This document shows positions 59,484 to 64,000 of a DNA stretch of 64,000 nt, one piece after another. The translations under genes and the position numbers were made by a program. Numbering within the stretch: the first letter of the stretch is position 1; each line of letters begins with the position of its first letter. This stretch comes from Gudongella sp964575895 (GTDB taxonomy: Bacteria > Bacillota > Clostridia > Tissierellales > Tissierellaceae), in NCBI GenBank assembly GCA_964575895.1, contig CAZNTE010000012.1, positions 9,114 through 73,113 of the forward strand, in the 5' to 3' direction. Below the pieces are notes generated by a model that was not told the DNA's origin, did no database searches, and saw nothing but the letters and a program-made list of their open reading frames with translations.

Positions 59484-59510
59484 GTGGTTTAGCGGGAAAA
59501 TCCCTCCCAC
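59484..59510 (-). promoter_or_regulatory. Probable L1-binding autoregulatory site before rplK
   Basis: The minus-strand RNA reads GTGGGAG, a short GGGA/TCCC hairpin, then GCTAAACCAC: GTGG pairs with CCAC around an asymmetric purine-rich loop. The same GTGGGAG...GAAATACCAC arrangement forms the L1 site of 23S rRNA. It lies 22 bases before the rplK ATG. Confidence 0.6.
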
Positions 59511-59567
59511 TTACGCTGCTATTTATAAAGCAATTTGCTTATAAACCATTCTTACAAAAGCTAGGTA

Positions 59568-60122
59568 TTACATCTTATCTATCTGATCAAATTCCAGTTC
59601 AACTAGAGTTTCTCTACCAAACATGGAAACAAATACCTTTACTTTACGTTTTTCCATATTAATACTATCTATAGTTCCAATAAAGTTTTCAAAAGGTCCT
59701 GCTATAACCTTAACAACATCCTTAATCTTGTAATCAACTGGTGGTAATACAATCTTATCCTGGACTCCTAATGCTCTAACCTCAGCATCAGATAAAGGTA
59801 CTGGTTTTGAAGATGGTCCAACGAAACCTGTAACTCCTCTAGTATTTCTTACTAAGTACCATGACTCATCGTTAATAATCATCTTAACTAAAACATATCC
59901 GGGGAACATTTTTCTTTCCTTTAACTTCTTCTTCCCGGATTTGTTGTCGATGTATTCTTCAGTTGGTACAGCTACCTCAAATATGTCATCTCGCATTCCT
60001 CTGTTTTCAACCATTTTCTCAAGGTTAGCTTTAACTTTATTTTCATGACCAGAATAAGTATGGACTACATACCACTTAGCATTTCTAGCTCTTTCTTCCC
60101 TACTTAAGTCCTTATCTGTCAT
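59568..60122 (-). CDS. nusG: Transcription termination/antitermination factor NusG
   Basis: The 184-residue protein has the N-terminal NGN domain (NAKWYVVHTYSGHENKVKAN, KMFPGYVLVKM, RNTRGVTGFVG) and a C-terminal KOW domain (DVVKVIAGPFENFIGTIDSI). It links RNA polymerase to Rho or the ribosome. It follows secE by 36 bases. Confidence 0.97.
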   Translation of the reverse strand: MTDKDLSREERARNAKWYVVHTYSGHENKVKANLEKMVENRGMRDDIFEVAVPTEEYIDNKSGKKKLKERKMFPGYVLVKMIINDESWYLVRNTRGVTGFVGPSSKPVPLSDAEVRALGVQDKIVLPPVDYKIKDVVKVIAGPFENFIGTIDSINMEKRKVKVFVSMFGRETLVELEFDQIDKM

Positions 60123-60158
60123 AATTTAGGGACCAAATTGCCCCTTCCCTCCCTTGTA

Positions 60159-60371
60159 TTACGAAATAATTAAAGATAAAATTCCACCGATTCCAAGATC
60201 TAAAACATAAACAACTACTGCTACTAATAAACTAATAAATAAAACTACTCCAGTGTAATTGAAAAGTTCCTTCTTGTTAGGCCAGATAACCTTCTTTAAT
60301 TCTGATTTAACTCCTCTAAAGTAAGTGGCTATTCTATCTTTGGATTTGACTGCTCCCTTTTCTGTTGCCAT
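60159..60371 (-). CDS. secE: Preprotein translocase subunit SecE
   Basis: The 70-residue protein has a basic amphipathic segment (YFRGVKSELKKVIWPNKKEL) and one membrane helix (about 42-66), the Firmicutes short form. It clamps SecY. GGAAGTGAAATA precedes the ATG. Order rpmG-secE-nusG is standard. Confidence 0.96.
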   Translation of the reverse strand: MATEKGAVKSKDRIATYFRGVKSELKKVIWPNKKELFNYTGVVLFISLLVAVVVYVLDLGIGGILSLIIS

Positions 60372-60395
60372 TATTTCACTTCCTTACTTTAATTA

Positions 60396-60545
60396 TTATT
60401 TAGTCTCTTTATGAGCTGTATGTGCTTTGCAGAATTTACAATATTTCTTTAGTTCAATTCTTTCAGTTGTGTTTTTCTTGTTCTTTTTTGTGATGTAATT
60501 TCTTTGCTTACACTCTGTACACGCCAATGTGACTCTATCTCTCAT
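60396..60545 (-). CDS. rpmG: 50S ribosomal protein bL33, zinc-binding form
   Basis: The 49-residue protein starts MRDRVTLACTECKQRNYITK and has zinc ligands Cys9, Cys12, Cys36 and Cys39. TAGGAGGTGTGATAG precedes the ATG. It heads rpmG-secE-nusG-rplK-rplA with its own promoter. Confidence 0.96.
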   Translation of the reverse strand: MRDRVTLACTECKQRNYITKKNKKNTTERIELKKYCKFCKAHTAHKETK

Positions 60546-60633
60546 CTATCACACCTCCTACTATCCTATGGGCTCGATCTATGTTAATTACTGTTTAGGG
60601 CATACTATGCCATTATTACAGCACTACTAATAT

Positions 60634-60662
60634 AACCTATCACAAATCAAATTTCATGTCAA
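60634..60662 (-). promoter_or_regulatory. Probable promoter of rpmG-secE-nusG-rplK-rplA
   Basis: On the minus strand TTGACA (60657-60662), 17 bases, then TAGGTT (60634-60639); TATATT lies just beyond. No tRNA, which sits here in some relatives, is present in 60546-60699. Confidence 0.6.
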
Positions 60663-60699
60663 TAAATTTATTCATGTAGATTAATATTAAAAACTTGGA

Positions 60700-60727
60700 A
60701 AAGACCAGGTCAAAAGACCCAGTCTTT
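60700..60727 (-). terminator. Terminator after tuf copy 2
   Basis: AAAGAC and GTCTTT, with inner GGTC/GACC separated by a CA/CA internal loop, form a hairpin 13 bases after the tuf stop, followed by TTTTCC on the minus strand. It is unrelated to the terminator after copy 1. Confidence 0.7.
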
Positions 60728-60739
60728 TTAAATTAATTC

Positions 60740-61933
60740 TTATTCGTAAACCTTAGTTACAACTCCAGCTCCAACTGTTCTTCCGCCTTCTCTAATTGCA
60801 AATCTTAATCCTTCTTCCATTGCTATTGGAGTTATTAGCTCAATTGAGAATCTTGCGTTGTCTCCTGGCATTACCATCTCTACTCCTTCTTCTAACCTGA
60901 TGTCTCCTGTTACGTCTGTTGTTCTGAAGTAGAACTGTGGTCTGTATCCATTAAAGAATGGTGTATGTCTTCCACCCTCTTCTTTACTTAATACGTATAC
61001 TTCTGAGTCAAATTTTGTGTGTGGTTTGATTGATTTTGGCTTCGCTAATACTTGGCCTCTTTCTATCTCTGTTCTTTGTACTCCTCTTAGTAGTACTCCG
61101 ATGTTATCTCCTGCTTGTGCTTCGTCAAGTAGTTTCCTAAACATCTCTACTCCTGTTACTACTACTGTTCTCGCTTCTTCTGTTAATCCAACGATTTCTA
61201 CGTTGTCTCCAGTTTTTACGATTCCTCTTTCTACTCTTCCTGTTGCTACTGTTCCTCTACCTGTTATTGAGAATACGTCCTCTACTGGCATTAGGAATGG
61301 CTTGTCTATTTGTCTTTCTGGTTGTGGGATATACTCATCTACTCGCTTCATTAACTCTACGATTTTATCTCCCCATGCTCCGTCTGGATCTTCTAATGCT
61401 TTTAATGCTGATCCTGTTACTATTGGTGCATTGTCTCCATCAAACTCATACTCTGATAGTAATTCTCTTACTTCCATTTCTACTAGTTCGATTAGTTCTG
61501 GATCGTCTACCATATCTTCTTTGTTTAGGAATACTACTATCTTAGGTACTCCTACTTGCCTTGATAATAGGATATGCTCTCTTGTTTGTGGCATTGGACC
61601 GTCTGCTGCTGATACTACTAGGATTGCTCCGTCCATCTGTGCTGCTCCTGTGATCATGTTCTTTACATAGTCAGCATGGCCTGGGCAATCTACGTGTGCG
61701 TAGTGTCTTGCATCTGTCTCATACTCAACGTGTGATGTTGATATTGTGATTCCTCTTTCTCTCTCTTCTGGTGCCTTGTCTATGTTTGCATAGTCTACGA
61801 ATGTACCAGTTCCAAATCTCTTGTTTAGTACAAATGTTATTGCTGCTGTTAATGTTGTCTTACCATGGTCTACGTGACCGATTGTTCCAACGTTAACGTG
61901 TGGCTTATTTCTTTCAAATTTAGCTTTACCCAT
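60740..61933 (-). CDS. tuf: Elongation factor Tu, copy 2
   Basis: The 397-residue product is identical to copy 1, and the DNA also appears identical. Two tuf genes, one before rpmG-secE-nusG, are known from other clostridia; an intact fusA beside the second one is less usual. Upstream spacing to fusA is again 25 bases. Confidence 0.98.
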   Translation of the reverse strand: MGKAKFERNKPHVNVGTIGHVDHGKTTLTAAITFVLNKRFGTGTFVDYANIDKAPEERERGITISTSHVEYETDARHYAHVDCPGHADYVKNMITGAAQMDGAILVVSAADGPMPQTREHILLSRQVGVPKIVVFLNKEDMVDDPELIELVEMEVRELLSEYEFDGDNAPIVTGSALKALEDPDGAWGDKIVELMKRVDEYIPQPERQIDKPFLMPVEDVFSITGRGTVATGRVERGIVKTGDNVEIVGLTEEARTVVVTGVEMFRKLLDEAQAGDNIGVLLRGVQRTEIERGQVLAKPKSIKPHTKFDSEVYVLSKEEGGRHTPFFNGYRPQFYFRTTDVTGDIRLEEGVEMVMPGDNARFSIELITPIAMEEGLRFAIREGGRTVGAGVVTKVYE

Positions 61934-61958
61934 TCTTTTCTTCCTCCCTTATGAATAA

Positions 61959-64000
61959 TTATTTATTACCTAATACTTTTTCGGAAATACTATTTGGCAC
62001 TGGTTCATAGTGGTCAAATTGCATTGAGTACAAGCCTCTACCTTGAGTATTAGATCTAAGATCAGTTGCGTATCCGAACATTTCTGATAGTGGTACAAAT
62101 GCTCTAATAATTTGAGCTCCACTAACTAGTTCCATACCTTCCATTCTTCCTCTTCTTGAGTTAATGTCTCCAATTACATCTCCCATGTACTCTTCAGGAA
62201 CTGTAACTTCAACTTTCATCATTGGTTCAAGTAGTGTAGGTCCTGCTTTTCTTAAAGCTTCTCTAACACCCATTGATCCAGCTATTTTAAATGCCATTTC
62301 TGATGAGTCAACATCATGGTATGAACCATCATAAAGAGTAACTTTAATGTCAAGTACTGGGTATCCACCTAGAATACCAGTTCCAAGTGCTTCTTCAATA
62401 CCACCGTTTATGGCGTTAATATACTCTCTTGGAATAGCTCCACCTACGATTGCATTAACAAATTCATAACCTTTACCAGGTTCTTGTGGCTCAACTTTTA
62501 GTTTAACATGTCCATATTGACCTCTACCACCAGACTGTCTTACATACTTACCTTCAGCATCAGCATTTTTAGAAATTGACTCCTTGTAAGCAACCTGTGG
62601 GTTACCAACATTAGCTTCAACTTTAAATTCTCTTAAAAGTCTATCTACGATGATCTCAAGATGTAATTCGCCCATACCAGCGATGATAGTCTGACCTGTC
62701 TCTTCATCTGTATATGTTCTAAATGTTGGGTCTTCTTCTGCTAGTTTTGCCAGTGCAATTGACATTTTCTCTTGGCTGGCTTTAGTCTTTGGTTCAATAG
62801 CTACGTGAATTACTGGCTCTGGGAATTCCATTGTCTCAAGAATGATTTGATCAGATTCTACACTTAAAGTATCTCCCGTAGTTGTATCTTTGAATCCAAC
62901 TGCAGCTGCGATATCTCCAGCATAAACTTCATCAACTTCTTCTCTCTTGTTTGCATGCATTATTAGAATTCTACCGATTCTTTCCCTTTTACCCTTAGTT
63001 GAATTCATAACATAGCTACCTGCTTTTAATGAACCCGAGTAAACTCTAAAATATGCCAGTTTTCCTACATATGGGTCAGTTACTATTTTAAATGCTAAAG
63101 CAGAGAATGGTTCGCTGTCATCAGCATGTCTTAATATTTCTTCTTCAGTATCTTTACTTATACCAACTATTGCTGGTATATCCAGTGGTGATGGAAGATA
63201 GTCAAGTATCGCATCAAGTAAAATCTGAACACCCTTGTTCTTATATGATGATCCGCATAATACTGGTGTCATTTTTACATCAATAGTTGCTTTCCTAATT
63301 CCAGCCATGATTTCAGCTTCTGTCAATGTTTCCCCTTCCAGGTACTTCATCATAAGATCTTCATCATGCTCAGATATTGCTTCTACAAGCATATCTCTGT
63401 ATTCTTTGGCTAAATCCATCATATCAGCAGGAATATCTGTTATTTCAATGTCTTGTCCTAAATCATCCTTGTAAATTCTTGCCTTCATGCTTACAAGGTC
63501 TACCAATCCTACAAAAGTGTCTTCCTTACCAATAGGCAATTGAATTGGAACAGCATTAGCCTTAAGTCTGTCCTTCATCATTCTAACTGCTCTAAAGTAG
63601 TCAGCACCTGTTATATCCATTTTATTTACAAAAGCTAATCGTGGTACACGATATTTATCAGCTTGTCTCCAAACGGTCTCAGATTGAGGTTCTACTCCAC
63701 CTTTTGCGCAAAACAAAGCTACAGCACCGTCAAGAACACGAAGGGATCTTTCAACCTCTACTGTGAAGTCTACATGCCCTGGTGTGTCTATAACATTGAT
63801 TCTGTGATCCTTCCAGAAAGCTGTTGTTGCAGCAGAGGTGATTGTGATACCCCTTTCTTGCTCTTGTTCCATCCAGTCCATTTGGGCGCCACCTTCATGG
63901 GTCTCGCCTACTTTGTGTATTTTACCGGTATAAAATAATATTCTTTCTGTGGTGGTTGTTTTTCCTGCATCAATATGAGCCATTATGCCGATATTTCTAG
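61959..64000 (-). CDS. fusA: Elongation factor G, copy 2, N-terminus beyond the window
   Basis: The visible 680 codons equal residues 10-689 of copy 1, including AHIDAGKTTTTERILFYTG, and reach the right edge in frame. The Met at 63983 is internal (Ile-Gly-Ile-Met in copy 1), so the true start lies about 28 bases outside. No truncation or frameshift is seen, so both copies could be expressed. Confidence 0.95.
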   Translation of the reverse strand, partial: RNIGIMAHIDAGKTTTTERILFYTGKIHKVGETHEGGAQMDWMEQEQERGITITSAATTAFWKDHRINVIDTPGHVDFTVEVERSLRVLDGAVALFCAKGGVEPQSETVWRQADKYRVPRLAFVNKMDITGADYFRAVRMMKDRLKANAVPIQLPIGKEDTFVGLVDLVSMKARIYKDDLGQDIEITDIPADMMDLAKEYRDMLVEAISEHDEDLMMKYLEGETLTEAEIMAGIRKATIDVKMTPVLCGSSYKNKGVQILLDAILDYLPSPLDIPAIVGISKDTEEEILRHADDSEPFSALAFKIVTDPYVGKLAYFRVYSGSLKAGSYVMNSTKGKRERIGRILIMHANKREEVDEVYAGDIAAAVGFKDTTTGDTLSVESDQIILETMEFPEPVIHVAIEPKTKASQEKMSIALAKLAEEDPTFRTYTDEETGQTIIAGMGELHLEIIVDRLLREFKVEANVGNPQVAYKESISKNADAEGKYVRQSGGRGQYGHVKLKVEPQEPGKGYEFVNAIVGGAIPREYINAINGGIEEALGTGILGGYPVLDIKVTLYDGSYHDVDSSEMAFKIAGSMGVREALRKAGPTLLEPMMKVEVTVPEEYMGDVIGDINSRRGRMEGMELVSGAQIIRAFVPLSEMFGYATDLRSNTQGRGLYSMQFDHYEPVPNSISEKVLGNK

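Larger units (their letters stand above)
60736..64000. repeat. fusA-tuf direct repeat, copy 2 (runs off the window)
   Basis: This segment equals 44787-48051 in the same orientation with an offset of 15,949 bases. Flanking sequences on the left are unrelated (rpmG here, rpsJ at copy 1). No mobile-element sequence marks the left edge. Confidence 0.9.

Noticed and set aside
60546..60699. tRNA gene between tuf and rpmG
   Set aside because: No cloverleaf, TTC loop or CCA-like end is present; only a promoter is seen.

Overview
The window is a low-GC Firmicutes chromosome segment. Gene order and gene content point to an anaerobic clostridium, most likely near Tissierellales; that placement is inference. 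Supporting signs are strong AGGAGG ribosome sites, the Firmicutes order of the ribosomal-protein and RNA-polymerase operons, zinc-type S4, S14 and L33, rubrerythrin and ferritin for oxygen defence, butyrate kinase with phosphate butyryltransferase, a complete glycine cleavage operon, and a YedE/YedF/DUF3343 selenium-type module. Almost all genes run on the minus strand. There is no tRNA, rRNA, CRISPR array or insertion sequence.

Region 1 (1-6426) holds the end of ptb, then buk, the c-di-AMP pair cdaR and cdaA, a CapA-type protein, a DUF5317 membrane protein and rubrerythrin. Region 2 (6567-12930) is a sulfur/selenium and iron island: a CoA-disulfide-reductase/rhodanese protein whose TusA-DsrE part lies in the -1 frame behind a textbook-like frameshift signal, an ArsR repressor with its operator, ferritin behind a Fur-type box, a small unknown gene, a Crp/Fnr regulator, and yedE-tusA-DUF3343 whose first ribosome site can be locked in a 13-bp helix. 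Region 3 (12995-16901) is a heterodimeric multidrug-type ABC exporter behind a 23-codon leader peptide and two tandem terminators, with the logic of ribosome-controlled attenuation. Region 4 (16881-25361) has a PAP2 phosphatase, gcvT-gcvH-gcvPA-gcvPB-lpdA, a ferredoxin-tailed aldo/keto reductase and a DsbA-like protein.

Region 5 (25448-64000) is the information-processing supercluster. In transcription order from the right it holds fusA2-tuf2; rpmG-secE-nusG-rplK-rplA; rplJ-rplL; rpoB-rpoC-L7Ae-rpsL-rpsG-fusA1-tuf1; the S10/spc/alpha run from rpsJ to rplQ; ecfA1-ecfA2-ecfT-truA; and rplM-rpsI. Several leaders look regulatory: the L10 leader, an L1 site that imitates 23S rRNA, the S10 leader, a possible rpoB attenuator and the L13 leader. 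The tuf-fusA pair occurs twice as an apparently exact direct repeat of at least 3.26 kb, about 16 kb apart.

The most unusual items are the putative programmed -1 frameshift (7311-7376), the leader-peptide attenuator (12995-13241), the ribosome-site-locking hairpin before yedE (11254-11318) and the fusA-tuf duplication.
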